From Talpa occidentalis (taxonomy: Eukaryota; Chordata; Mammalia; Eulipotyphla; Talpidae): DNA of 64,000 nucleotides. How positions within the stretch are numbered: position 1 is the stretch's first letter; every line of letters starts with the position of its first letter. The position numbers were made by a program, and so were the translations under genes. The notes under the pieces were generated by a model. It did not search any database and was not told the DNA's origin. It saw nothing but the letters and a program-made list of their open reading frames with translations. Positions 11,965 to 23,374 of this stretch are shown here, piece by piece. The stretch covers positions 102,508,684 to 102,572,683 of the forward strand of contig NW_026555331.1 in the NCBI RefSeq assembly GCF_014898055.3. The letters run 5' to 3'.

Positions 11965-12375
11965 AAGTAGTGATACTCAATTGTGTCAGATCCAATGGCC
12001 CTTTCATATCAAATATGTTATAATGTCCTTTTTTATTATCATGAAATTCATAGCTAATACAAATTACTGCACACATCATTTAAAAAAGAAAATATCTTAA
12101 CTGTATTATAAAATATAAAGAAAGACAATAAATAATACAATGTGCACTTCAATATGCAAATCCTTGGGCACTAGAATAAGGGTGAGATGTTTGCACCTTA
12201 TCAAAAATGTCACAGAGATCAGACAACTACAAAGCCAGGAAGCATGGGTGCACTGGATTGGCAACTCTAAAATCATGACGAATGTTGTATTGGTGGTGTG
12301 ACTTTATGAAATGGTCATAGTTTTTGGTCAAGTTTTAAACCAAGCAACCTGGACTCAATCATTGATTTATGTGCA
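11965..12375 (+). repeat. Probable ancient DNA-transposon-like relic, family undetermined
   Basis: The opening GTGATACTCAATTGTGTCAG, followed by CCAATGGCCCTTTCATATC, has the look of mammalian hAT-type non-autonomous ends ('...cttaaccttttttgtgtcatggaccccttt'). No terminal inverted repeat or target-site duplication is clear, and no protein is encoded. Confidence 0.3.
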
Positions 12376-12422
12376 AGTTACTTTCCTGGAGGTTGGAAAT
12401 TAGGAAAATACAAAAATATTTC

Positions 12423-12481
12423 ATATGTATATATATATACACAATATATATATATTAAAGGTAGATATAGATATAGATATA
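12423..12481. repeat. AT-rich simple repeat
   Basis: Two (TA)n runs are separated by ACACA and followed by GATATA hexamer repeats (AGATATAGATATAGATATA). The stretch is low complexity and probably length-variable. Confidence 0.85.
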
Positions 12482-12534
12482 ACATTTATATGTAAAATAA
12501 AGTTAGATTCTATACTTAGATAATTGCATGGTTC

Positions 12535-13925
12535 CTACATCAGAGCTTCTCAAGCTTTTTGGTTTTTGAACCCTTTCATATTCTCAAATGTTATTGCGGA
12601 CCTCAAGAGCATTTTATTCATATGGGTTATATTTATTGATATTTTACAATATTAAAATTCAACTGCAGACATTCTAACAATATGTATTCATAAATCTATT
12701 TTAAAATAATGTTATTACATGTTAACTTAAGTGACATTTTTGTTAAAACTAACTATATCTTCTGAAAGGTAATTTGGTGAGAGGAGCGGCATTGACAGTT
12801 TTGAAAATCTTTATACTATCTGGTTTAATTGAAGACAACCAGATTCTCATATTTGCTTATGTATTCAATTTGTTACAATATGTCATTCTGCTTAAAGTAT
12901 TTGAAGAAAATCCAGCCTCACACAGATATGTAGTTGGAAAAAGCAGGAGTGATAAAAGGATTTTTTTTTCAGTTAATTGTTGATATTTTTCTTTGATGAG
13001 ACATCAACTCAACAAATCATAATTTTTTGAAGGTTAATTGCAAGGTGAAATCTGAAATCATGTCAATGAATGTTTGTACTCTGTGACATTAAAATCCATT
13101 GGTCTACCTTGCACTTTGAATGGATCTTTTACCTGCTATGATTTTGTAACATCATATATTATTAGTAAAGTATTGACTCACAGATCTTCCAAATGTTGAC
13201 ACATTTCATTATATAACATCAAAATAAATCAAATTCATTAATATAGCCACTAATCTCATCAAAGAGGTACCTGGAACCTGTCAAGCTCATGGCGATAGGT
13301 TCAGATTTCCCACAATTCTAATTTTTGCCTGCATACTTCAGTTTTATCATTGGCAATGTGTACTTTTAGGCAATATTGACATTATATATGTTTTATCTGT
13401 TTTCTTGGAAATAGTTTCTTGGAAATGAAAAAATGTTCCTCTTGGAGAAAATGGTCTGCAAGATATCCCTCTGAATAATCTTTTGTCTACCAGTTATTTT
13501 TTCAAATAAAAAGGATTTACATTAAAAAAAGACTATATCAGCATGTCATTCAAGCAAAATTTTATTTTGATATGTAGCATTTTGTCAGACAGAATATTAA
13601 AAAGCTGTGTACCCAAGAGTAGAGATTTAATTAAGTGATTAATTTGTATTGCTTCATCAAGGGCATTCTTAAGTGAAACTGGAGGATTTTGCTCTTTGTG
13701 TTTGTTTAACCATGAGGATGGTGGTAAAGAATACAGTGAATACAATGACCACAGCCTTGATTCATGCTAATGCACCAAAAATTTTATCTGCCGTTTCTTT
13801 TTGTCTCATCATTGCAAATGTCAACTCAATAAAAGGGTAAATAATATGATGATATTACTGTGAAAATCATTATAACCTTATGACATCCCTCAAAGGGTCT
13901 CAGAGACCTCCAGCCTTTACATAAA
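12535..13925 (+). mobile_element. Probable ancient hAT-like DNA-transposon relic, about 1.4 kb
   Basis: The left part (GAGCTTCTCAAGCTTTTTGG, then TTGAACCCTTTCATATTCTC, then GGACCTCAAGAGCATTTTA) and the right part (GACATCCCTCAAAGGGTCTC) resemble the two ends of an old mammalian repeat of this style, in that order. The internal text GAGAGGAGCGGCATTGACAG and TCTGGTTTAATTGAAGACAA also fits. The family name and the autonomous parent are uncertain. No transposase frame is visible; short frames at 12774-12983 and 13533-13745 are not recognisable protein. Confidence 0.45.
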
Positions 13926-14190
13926 AAGAAACTGAGACATAAGAAAGAGGAGTAACTTTGAGGTCACAATCAGTATTAAAGCGGCCATTACTGAATAATG
14001 CTCTATTTAATCATGTTTCAAGCATTTTGCACTTTTTTAAAAAATTTGTCAGCACTCCTCAAATTGTTTTACTGAGGACAGAAATAAGACTCAGATGTAA
14101 AATGGTTTCCCTGTGTTTATAAAATGAGTAAGTGGCAGAACTAAGAAGCTGGCTTCTTAGTTTAAATGCAGCGCTCTTCCCTTTCTGCCA
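13926..14190 (-). mobile_element. Two adjacent antisense MIR-like relics
   Basis: GAAACTGAGACATAAGAAAG followed by AACTTTGAGGTCACAATCAG (about 13928-13973), and later AAGTGGCAGAACTAAGAAGC (about 14130-14149), are degenerate versions of the antisense MIR core phrase ('gaaactgaggc...aaggtcacac...agtggcagagc'). They may be one broken element or two. Confidence 0.4.
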
Positions 14191-14572
14191 GGAGTCATTC
14201 TCCCGTCTCTTGCTCTAATCCTGCACTTCCAATTAGATGCTGCCCTCACTGGATTTTCCACATCTACCCTACTTTGTCAATGACATTGGTTAGTTTGACT
14301 TTCCATTTCCTCACATTTTAACTTATTGCCTCCAAATGATGTACCATGATTCAGCTCTGTTCTTTCTTTTATCTGTTCTGAGTGTTTTCTTCACGCTCAA
14401 GTCATAGATCAGGGCAGGGCTGTGAAAGGAAAGAGAATGGAGCACAGTATGGGCTGAGGAACCAGGTGCATCTGGGGGCCTGGGCCTGTGAGAATAGGGA
14501 AAAAGCTGTCCTACATATTTGCGTTTCTTTTTTGGTGCCAGTAGTTCATGAAGCCTGACTGATATCTCATTG
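14191..14572. other. Unique non-coding DNA
   Basis: No gene or repeat recognised. A modestly GC-richer patch at 14400-14500 lacks CpG enrichment. Confidence 0.5.
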
Positions 14573-14655
14573 TAACAGGTGAAAAATGAGTCTCAGAGAC
14601 TTGCACAAAATCACAATCTGTCAATAACAACTAGAAACTTGGACCCCAACCTCTT
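14573..14655 (-). mobile_element. Antisense MIR fragment
   Basis: AACAGGTGAAAAATGAGTCT, then AGAGACTTGCACAAAATCAC and GACCCCAACCTC-like text, follow the antisense MIR core with heavy divergence. A 61-codon frame across it is a by-product. Confidence 0.4.
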
Positions 14656-15904
14656 GTCTCCAAAGCTCTCTTCCATCCACATCTCTCTCCAGAAAGGCAT
14701 GGGAATGATGTTCAGGAAAGCATTAGGCCTAGAAATAGGGAAAGCCAGCTCAGCTTCTGGCTAAAAGATGGCGCATGTTGGTTTAGAACTTACATCAGCC
14801 AGGAAAGGGTGGGGAGATGATTTTGGGGCCTGGTCAGCAGGATCCGTACCAGGGAAGCCAATCTCAGCTGGCAGTGAGATAAAGTCAGCTTAATATTATC
14901 CAGACTCATGGATCTCTCATGCTGCTGTGTGCTTACAGAAAACTGTTTTCATTTTTCCTTAATTTGCTAGGAGAACTGCTTTTGGAAAATTCAAACACAA
15001 CCTCCCTGAAACTGAGAGGAAGCAGGAGTGTCCCCATACCTTAGCAGGTCTGAGAAGACTCACAGGCAATCACTGGAAGCCCCATGGTAGAGGCAACAAT
15101 GGCCATTCTGAAAGTAGGTGGTGCTGAAGGAGGGCTGTGAGACTGATCCTGTCATACAGTAGCCAGCCTCACAGTCCAGCACCCTGCCCCCTCACCCCAG
15201 CTACATGTACTGACGGTTTTATTTCCTTCTTCCCTTCAGTGGTGCAAACGTCCTCCCAGGTCTGGGTTTCTTCCCTTATGTCTTGTCTTTATGGGCTTTA
15301 GAACCATTGAGGAATAGCAAAGTGGAATGTTAAGCCTTCTGAATCTTGCCTTTCTATAATGTCTGCAAAATGAACAAAAAGGCAAGAAATGACACAACTA
15401 TGTTTGTGTAGTTCATTTAGAGAAAAACACATCAAAATCAGTTCCTTGATAGTTCATCTGTTCAGTACTCTCGGCACTGCCTCCTGTTGCCTTTCTCCCA
15501 CTACAGGCCCTTCTGGAAACTCCCCACAGTGATTCACAATAAAGACTCTATAAAATTCCAGAGTTCCATTTTCCCCAGCTGTTGGGAAAGAATATTTTAT
15601 GGATTTTCGGTTTTCCTCTTCTCCCTCTTCTACTTCCTCACGTCTTTGCTAGTCAGTGTTAGAGAATCTAGAAAGTGTACCACATGCAGCATAACTGGAG
15701 CTTGGGAAATTCAAATTATGAGGGAACTGGAGCTCAGAGAGGTATAGAAGGGCAGAGTGAAGACCACAGAGGACTGCTGAGTCCCAACCTCATCCTCCCG
15801 TCCTCTTGCTGCAGCTTCACCCTTTAGCAAAGCTCTACAGAAAAAAGCCTCTTCAAGCTGGCTCCCTGGGAAGGGAGAGAGAAAAGGGCAATGTGAGCAA
15901 AGAG
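14656..15904. other. Unique non-coding DNA
   Basis: No gene is supported. A YY1-like word, AAAGATGGCGC, lies at about 14764-14774. The frames at 15487-15747 and 15806-16039 are without recognisable features. Confidence 0.5.
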
Positions 15905-16029
15905 CCTATTTTTTTCTTAATACTTTTTTTATTGAGGTACCATTGGTTTATATCGTTGTTAGTATTTGGGAAGTGTAGGATCTGCCCCTTGAGGTGTAGT
16001 CTCCGTAGCATACCCTACGGTATGCTTTT
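15905..16029 (-). mobile_element. L1 3'-untranslated-end relic (antisense)
   Basis: A T-rich start then TTTATTGAGGTACCATTGGT and TTATATCGTTGTTAGTATTT is the reverse complement of a laurasiatherian-style L1 3' end. Related text occurs at 50150, 53195 and 58050. A SINE interrupts its right side. No coding content. Confidence 0.5.
16013..16029. repeat. SINE target-site duplication, left copy
   Basis: CCCTACGGTATGCTTTT is repeated exactly at 16324-16340, across the SINE. These 17 bp mark the pre-insertion site and show target-primed insertion. Confidence 0.9.
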
Positions 16030-16323
16030 TTTTTTTTAAGGATTATGAAAGGTATGTAGAATGGGAAGGATTGATTTATTTTTTAATACAAGCACTGGGT
16101 ACAGTCAGAAGCGCGGGAGGGTGAGAGAATTCACCAGAGCCAGAGCGGGGAGCAGAGCAGGCAGACCGATGAAATACACTGCTGAGGGGAGCAGCGGGCG
16201 CGGCAGGAGAGGTCTGCATGCCATGTGGGACCCTCGCGGGTGGCCGGGGATCGAATGGGCACTGCAAAGGCTGTGGGCAGCTTTGCAGCCCAGCGCTCAA
16301 CCACAGCACCACCAGGGGAGGCC
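16030..16323 (-). mobile_element. tRNA-derived SINE, copy 2 (antisense)
   Basis: Same family as 8737-9012, read on the minus strand. A poly(T) tail lies at the left, then body words GGGTACAGTCAGAAGCGCGG and GGAGAGGTCTGCATGCCATG, then the tRNA-like head ending near 16323. The B box is ATTCGATCCCC-like on the minus strand. Flanks are a perfect 17-bp duplication, so this copy is relatively young. Its minus strand is open for 98 codons and its plus strand for 93; both are artefacts of GC-rich SINE sequence. Confidence 0.93.
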
Positions 16324-16459
16324 CCCTACGGTATGCTTTTGAAAGAAAGGTACAGTTTGAAAGAAAAGGCAATAAAAATTAAGTAGAAACATGAGTGTGG
16401 ACAGAGATTTTTCTCAGGAGAAACAAATGTAATAGATGATAGAAATATTTATCAGGGCA
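16324..16459. other. Right SINE duplication and short unique DNA
   Basis: 16324-16340 is the right 17-bp target-site duplication. The rest is A-rich unique sequence. Confidence 0.7.
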
Positions 16460-16735
16460 AACATTTATGGGTCCACATGTCCCTGGCCTTGCAGTTAAAA
16501 TGCAGATTCCTGGGCTCTGCTTAGTTGAGACTAAGATTTCATGCATGGTTTTTCAAACAAAAAGGATCAGCTGTGACATTTGCTAAATTGATTTATTTCT
16601 CTCCCTGGGAGTTCTGACTCAGTATGCCACTGGTGTCCTAGAGAAGCTGCATCCCAATGTGGCAGGTGATTCTGAATTTCTGATGCAAGTGGTCCTGGGT
16701 TGACTTGAGAAACTGCAAATGGGCTTCATTTACTA
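16460..16735 (+). mobile_element. MER5-like hAT non-autonomous DNA transposon relic
   Basis: AAAATGCAGATTCCTGGGCT, later GAGTTCTGACTCAGTATGCC, then GCAGGTGATTCTGAATTTC and TTGACTTGAGAAACTGC follow the MER5A/B consensus order. It is an internally deleted Charlie-group relic without transposase, and its terminal inverted repeats are degraded. Confidence 0.55.
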
Positions 16736-18939
16736 TAGACCATTTGGTTTTTCCTTTTCAATTCCTTTCTTTGACTGTCCAAACCATTTTGCACATTGGA
16801 TCTTCTGGGAAAATCCAGAGATGGCTACATCCAAAGATGAGAAAGACCTGGGAGAGTGGTGGGGTAAATGTAATGCTCTCTTGATCTGACTTCAGAAGTC
16901 TCTAAAATAAATCATTAACTGTTCTCAAGAAAGAATTCTTTTAAGAACTGGAGGGGAGCAGGAGTCCTTTATTCTAGTTTGACCTGAGCTGCAGCCATAT
17001 AATCCACACTGGTCCTCAGCTCTGGTTATGGGACAATGTGGTTTTAGGAATGTATGGGATTTATAGCTTAAAAAATGCCAGAAAATCAAGAATTGAAATC
17101 CACCGTGATTTATGCCTTGCTTGTCAAGTGCGCTAGAGCTTTACAAATGCTAAATGTTTGAGTGAGCTCTGCAGGGTGAGCTGTGTTCTGCTTTTCTGCT
17201 GATTATTATTAACAAGAGTTGGGCCCCCAAAGCTTTATGGACTCTCAGCTATAACCTTTAAACTTGGTTCATTCCTGCTTTGTGAGGTGTTATAAATTCC
17301 ATGATTAAAAAAATTATAGCACCATTCTCAGATTCTTTCAGCCAACATTTCTGAGGCTGGTTTCCTGGAAAGTGGAGGGTTAAACACCCTTTATCGCTGC
17401 TCACTTTTCTGAGTTGTTTTCTTGTCCAGTGCCAAAAGCGCACAATAATTCTTTACTGAAGAATAATTTTTTACCCAAACACACTCATTTGTTGTCTGTA
17501 TTTGTGGCTGCTTATTATGGGGCCAGGATCATTTGGAGCAGAAAGCTGGATACCCCCTCACTCCCTACAACGTTACAGTAAATGATTTAAATCAATCCTT
17601 TCTAGGCAGTGTGGGGTACAGGAAGCACAGTATGTAGTGACTAAATATGCCATTTAAATTCTTCTCAGGCAAAGGTTAAAAGAGAGGTGGTGGGGGAGGA
17701 GAGAGGAAAGCTGAGATTGGTGAGGTAGTTGTATTCAAATATTTTTGATAGGTTTCTAAGATACATGTTTCCTTTCCAAAGCAAATGTATTCATGTCTCA
17801 GAAAGAAAACAAACAAGGAAAATGTTAGCTCTTGTGCGGGTGAGCTCATGAGAAATGCCAAAAGAGTTGTTTGTGCCCAGCCTCAAATATCAGGGTCTCT
17901 TTATTGTTGAGTTTTGAAGCTCTGAATCAGGCGGAACGTTTCCATGACAACTAATAGACGTTATGTTTATTTACTGAGTGGCAGGGAATGACAGTGTCAG
18001 CAACTGACATTTTAGTTTCTTTCTCCTCTTTTTCTCGCCAGTAAAGATTTGTTTTAGTCGATGAAAATGGCAACAGCATCTTCCGTTTTATTTGTCAGAG
18101 CTTCTACGGCAAAAGTAAACAGCAGTTTAATTTGATTCAGTTATCCCATGAAACATTGCTTTATGGGCTTTGGAGAATACTTTCAATGGGCAGTTGCTGG
18201 TGAGGAGATGATTTGCAAAGTGAAAAGCAAATTTCAGATTTTATTCACTTGAAAATGATCTAACAACTGCGTTGTCGGCTGTCTTAAATTTACATAGGTC
18301 TCATTAATGTCCTCTAAATTTCCCATGACCTTGTTTATGCTCCTACTGATATATTCATAAAAAGGGTCTATTAAGACTTGTAACAAGACTACAACCTCAG
18401 CAGAGAGATGGCACTGCAGGGTGGGCTGGGACAATTCCTCATTGGTTATAAATAAGGATATATTCCACTCTGTTATCTGCCTGTGGCTGGCCTGCCCTCT
18501 AAATTATCTGCGGTCAACTTTTAATGCTGAACTGGCTTCCCCTGCTATCCAGCTGGTGTTTGCCAAGGGATAGAATCCCATGTTAGCATTTGCCTCAAGA
18601 AACACAATTAGCAAGGCAAGCTGCTGTTGGGGGTGGGGTGGCTGTATTCACATGATGAGTGCTAAAGGAGAGACTTGGTTTTATTCTTAGTTCTTGTTTT
18701 TTATTATCTCTGTTGCTGCTTTGATTAATTTGAGCAATTGAAGCTTGAGAGACACTTCCAAGTTTTGAGACAAGACCTGCAAGTGCTTTAGGAAACAAAA
18801 TCAATGTATGACAATTAGGAGGCTCTCAAAATGGTTTTGCCTGAAATACACTTCTCTGATTTCCTATGTGTCGGGTGGAAATTAACTTCTCTCATAGCTG
18901 CACCAGCAGTTCATTACACTCCTCTGTACAGACCTGTTT
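16736..18939. other. Long repeat-free non-coding segment, possible conserved elements
   Basis: Over 2 kb contains no repeat I recognise, which is long for this window. The 17870-18500 part is AT-rich and complex, and carries an RFX-like half-palindrome, GTTTCCATGACAAC, at 17938-17951 and several TTAAT/ATTTA homeodomain-type words. The open frames here are short. Conservation cannot be measured from one sequence; calling this an enhancer candidate is inference. Confidence 0.45.
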
Positions 18940-19036
18940 CTCATACTAGAATGTTTGTATCCTCAACATCTAGTACAGTTTCTGGCACAGCAGTCATTCA
19001 GGAAACTTTTGTGGAATGATTGAATAACGAATGAGT
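18940..19036 (+). mobile_element. L2 LINE 3'-end relic
   Basis: CTAGAATGTTTGTATCCTC-like text, then CATCTAGTACAGTTTCTGGC and a TGGAATGATTGAATAACGAA end follow the L2 3' terminus with its (TGAA)n-like tail. It is ancient and non-coding. Confidence 0.6.
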
Positions 19037-20289
19037 AAGTTGTCACAATCCAGCTCAGAGCATCTGGCTCCTGAGTGGAATCAGGCATTTCGTACCCCTG
19101 TACAGTACCCACACATGTTTTGTATTGTTGGTTAGTGGAATGAATGCATAGATTATTGTCAACGAGAATGAGTCAACATTTTTCAGTGAAGGGATGTTCT
19201 TTTGTTGTGTTGCACGTATGCACACACATATACATAAAATATATAAGGGAAAAGTAACAAGGAAGCAGATTCTAATGACATGTACATCTAGACACAAGAA
19301 GACAGTGGGAGAGGAGAGGTGGAAGGTCACTGAAGATCTGGGATGAGAATTTTCTCTCACTAGAGAGATAACATTTCAGAGACTCAATGATCTCACCTCT
19401 AAAATGGGAGGTTTGGACCAGATCAGCTTTTCTCAAATTATGTTCCAATATGTTAGCAGATCTTCTGAAACAATTAAACACCAACCTAACAAATTACTTT
19501 CTGCAAAGCTAAATTAAGGAGGAATACTCTAAGCCTGTGAGTAAGTATAGACCAAGTCTGAGAGGTCTTGGAGACTATGTGACTCCTGTTCTCCAATGTC
19601 TCCTATGATTTTTCATTCAGGAATCCAATCAGAGGAAGCCTACCACAAAAATTACTTTTTAAAAACCTTGTTTGATAACTGTATTATCAAAACACAGAGA
19701 CATCTCTATTCATTCACAATACACGAGGCTCCTGGACTGGTGGCTCTTTCTCTGGAGAAAACAAGTTTGAGGTGGTAGGAATTCTGAGTCATGCTCTTGT
19801 TTTGTCTAGGTGCTTCTTATTCACATTTTAAAAAAATCTCATACTTCACCAATTTAATAGAAAAAGAGCAAAGACATAAAAACTGAATAGATTTTGTGGA
19901 TAATCAGTAAGAGAAGACCTATATCACTCACTTGTGGTTTCTCTACACTTATTGTATTCCCTTGTAATGACCAGTTCCTCACAAGCGTTGACCAAGTCAG
20001 ACAGAACTCTTGGAAAATGAGTGATTTCTGCCACATTTTATATGATCAATCAGGAATCCTATGAAAGGCAGCCCATGTGACCTTCCAGTGTGAGGTCTTA
20101 AAAGAGGAGGAAAAAGATGAATAGTATATTTATATTTCATTGCCACAAGCCTTTCTCTTCTCTGCTTCAGCTATACTTACCAGAGTCCTGATCAACAACA
20201 AAGAATTAACAACTGTCTACACAGGGTAAAAAGCACCCTGTGTACATATATATGGAATTTGTCAGAGAAAGGGGGTAGGAAAGGAAGAT
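19037..20289. other. Unique non-coding DNA
   Basis: No supported gene. Overlapping minus-strand frames of 101 and 70 codons (19055-19484) have no recognisable domains. A weak MIR-like phrase (CACCTCTAAAATGGGAGG) occurs at about 19395-19412. A strong isolated donor-like word (minus-strand CTG|GTAAGTAT) lies near 20178, with no matching acceptor. Confidence 0.5.
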
Positions 20290-20475
20290 AAGTAATATTT
20301 GTTGAGTAGCTACCACAGGCTAGGCATTATGCTTAACATTTTGTAGCTGCACCAGCAAGTGTTGGGACTATCCTCACCCTTTTACACTTAAGAAAACCGA
20401 GGTTCATAGTGACACAAAGATCATCAACTATTAAGGAGTAGAGCCTGGATTCAAATCCTGATACACTATGATAGC
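20290..20475 (-). mobile_element. MIR SINE relic (antisense)
   Basis: TTGTTGAGTAGCTACCACAG, GCTAGGCATTATGCTTAACA, then AGAAAACCGAGGTTCATAG and GAGCCTGGATTCAAATCC reproduce the antisense MIR core in full order. It is ancient and non-functional. Confidence 0.8.
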
Positions 20476-20846
20476 AACATCTGTGAACACTACATTTCAT
20501 TCTGCTGATGGGAGAGAATACAGATGTAGAGTGAGCTAACACTAGCAACTCTTCATAGGCATAGAACAGTAAGGTATGAGGAGAAAGGGTAGTGGTTTTG
20601 GTAGTCAGGGACAGAATCCAACAAAATGTGGTGTTTCTATCTTTGAAGAATTACAGGAGCTAGAGTCACATCTGGAATCATGATTAAACAAAAAGCACAT
20701 GGCTTCTGATGTTTTACAAATCTGTCACTGGATGGCCATCTCAGAATGAATTAAGGGGGTTTGAGGGGACAAATGCAGGGTTATCGCAGACTCCAGAGCT
20801 TCAGTGGGCATGTGATAGGCTGTAGAAAGTCATGGCCCTTGGGACA
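20476..20846. other. Unique non-coding DNA
   Basis: Nothing recognisable as gene or repeat. Confidence 0.5.
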
Positions 20847-21229
20847 TGCTACTATAGACTGGATGTTTATACCAACTCTCTTTACTACCCCAGTCCTGCT
20901 TTGAAATCTGATCCCTAATTTGTTGATGTTTGGGCATGGGGCCTTTGGGAGGTGGTTAGCCCATGAGAGCCCTTTATGAATGGGATTATGACTCTTGTGA
21001 ATGAGGCCCTGGAGACCTCCCTGGTCACTTCCAGCACATAAGAATACAGAAAAGATGGCCATTTATGACCAGAAAACAGGATCTCATTAGATATTAAACC
21101 TTCAAAAGCCTTGGGCTTGGACTTCTCAGCCTCCAGAACTATGAGAAATAAAATTCTGTTGATTATAAGCCACCTGGTCTATGGTATTTTATTTTATTTT
21201 TTTTTCAGTAGTCTAACTAGACTAAGACA
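20847..21229 (+). mobile_element. Solo LTR of ERVL-MaLR type (MLT1-like)
   Basis: Starting at a TG near 20847, the order TTTGGGAGGTGGTTAGCCCA, ATGAATGGGATTATGACTCT, GGACTTCTCAGCCTCCAGAA, GAGAAATAAAATTCTGTTG, ATAAGCCACCTGGTCTATGG and a terminal CTAAGACA matches MLT1-class LTRs. An AATAAA-type polyadenylation word is present (about 21148). No internal retroviral sequence flanks it, so it is a recombined solo LTR relic. I could not see a convincing 5-bp duplication. A 93-codon antisense frame is incidental. Confidence 0.8.
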
Positions 21230-23357
21230 ATGATGAAATTATTGGGCTTTCTACAGCTGCTGCCATGGACTGCTTCTACCCTAGCACCCTATGGCAGACT
21301 TCATAGTCTGGTCTTTATAGTGGCCCAAATTATAAGGTCATTAAATAGTGAAAAAGAAAGACATGGGATCTCAATTAAAAATGGTCAAGAAGAATTTTAA
21401 GGAAATTCTAGTAATCATGAATTTTTGTTCCATATTCTAATGTGTTTCATTTACTGTCTATTAATTTAATCCAAATAGACTCCAACTCTGGCTGGTCTCC
21501 CACTTAATATAGCTAAGACAATCTGATGAATGCTGTGAAATTCTTTCTCCCCAGTTGGAAATAATATTGGCTTTATGTTTCCATATGATGTCAGCAGGTT
21601 TTGGTTAAGTCTAATAGCTGTCCCCTAAGCAGCACCTGTTCACTTATAGTACTTGTGGGCATCCTTCTGTGACATTAGTCCAGTTATCCAATTATTCAGT
21701 TATCACGTGAATAATGGCACATCAAATTGTTGATGGTCACAAACATAATGTTTTCAAAACATTGATTTTATTCCACTTTAACTCCCTCTTTTCTTTCTAC
21801 TTTATGCTGAGTATACCTACAAATATGAATTAGTCTTTGAACTTGCTAAATATCTATCTACTCTCTCTCTCTCACCTATCTACATATATTTAAAATCAAC
21901 ACTTGGCATTACTTCCAAGAGTGTCAAGGCTTATAAAATAAATATGTAGAAGTAGGTGAATTAATTTGCATATAGTCTTATCTGGGAGTTTTGAAACTGT
22001 GCCTCATGGAGCCAAAAAGGGTTATTGGGTGCTGTCACAGGAAATACTGGACTGCAAGTCTCCATCCTACCATAAATAAGCAGCTTTCCCCTTATCTATT
22101 TTATTTATTGGAATTCCTTGTAAGATTTCATTTGAAGAATGGCTCTATACATTTATGAAAGTCTGGGAATCACATTTCTAGATAAATCTCTTCATTCCAG
22201 ATGAGGGGAAAAAAAGAGTTTGGAGGCATATACCATTCTTTCAGGTAGAATACTGGCAGCCAGCTCCAGACTCTTACTCACTGCGCTCACCCTCCATTGT
22301 ATAGTTTTTTCCACAACTCAATGTTTATCAAAGGTCAGTTATTTGAAATTTGTGGTTCATTGTCACAAAAATTAAGACCCTGAAGGAGCCTTTATTTTCC
22401 TTCTGGCTTGGTCCTTAAATGATTTGCTTGGTGCTCACATGCATTGTCAGCATACTAAAGAAGATACACAGGGCCAGCAGGAAAGGGAAAATGGTCCAAA
22501 TGACGGTGAATTTGAATACTTTCTGTAAACTTCAGTATGCAAAATATTATTCTTGGTTTTCAATATCATTACTACCCTTCTAAGCAATCTTCTCTGAAGC
22601 AGAGTGATAAAACATGGACACTATATTTCACAAGCTTCCTGGTTGTGGGGGGCGGGGGTCATGGTTAGATTCTACTAATGGAGATACTCACTAGAGATTT
22701 GGGAAGCAGAAGGGGAAGAGAAGCTTTCATCTTCTCAAAAGCATGAGCACATAGTTGATCTAAGACTTTGCTGGTGGCTTTGTTTAGAACATCTTCCTAA
22801 GAATAATCCACTCTGTGCTATAGGGAGCTGAGATCATTGGCAGTGACTTCCAACTGCATTTCAGGTCGGTCTGAGAATCAACTATGGTTGTGCTGCAGAG
22901 CCAAGACCACTGGTGGTGACTCCCAATGATTCTGGATTTCCTGGAAGTAGTTTCCCACTGCTATGCTCTCTTGACTTTCTAATACTAATGTGTCATTTAA
23001 TTTCCTGTATTGAACTTCTTCCTACTTAAAACACAAGAGAAGTTTCTTTTTTCTGAATTGAAGCCAGGTAGTCTCAGAAATTGATTTCTTCAAGGGAAGT
23101 GGCATAGGGAGGATGTAAGTGTTTGAAACTGCTATCTGAAACTGCAAGAAGAGACAGCTTCAAGTGTTTTTTAATTCCCATAAGGCCATCCTCAGATATG
23201 GCCAAAGAAACTAATAAACCAAGAGGTTCCACTGTGGACAGAAATAGAGGCCTAGAAACAATGGGGAGAGGTGTGTCTTTCAGAGAACGGAATCCAGGCT
23301 AAGTTGAGGAACTTTTCCCATCCCAGGATTTGGAGTCTTTCAGAGTATTTGCTCAGT
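21230..23357. other. Unique non-coding DNA
   Basis: No gene or clear repeat in about 2.1 kb. A short (TC)n patch lies at about 21861-21873, and a G-rich run (GGTTGTGGGGGGCGGGGGTC) at about 22641-22660. Confidence 0.5.
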
Positions 23358-23374
23358 GGGACCTCAGAATTCTT
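23358..23374. repeat. L1 target-site duplication, left copy
   Basis: GGGACCTCAGAATTCTT recurs exactly at 24294-24310 across the L1, a 17-bp duplication made at insertion. Confidence 0.92.

Noticed and set aside
16061..16372. 93- and 98-codon frames on both strands
   Set aside because: They lie mostly within a GC-rich SINE copy and its tail, so they are not genes.
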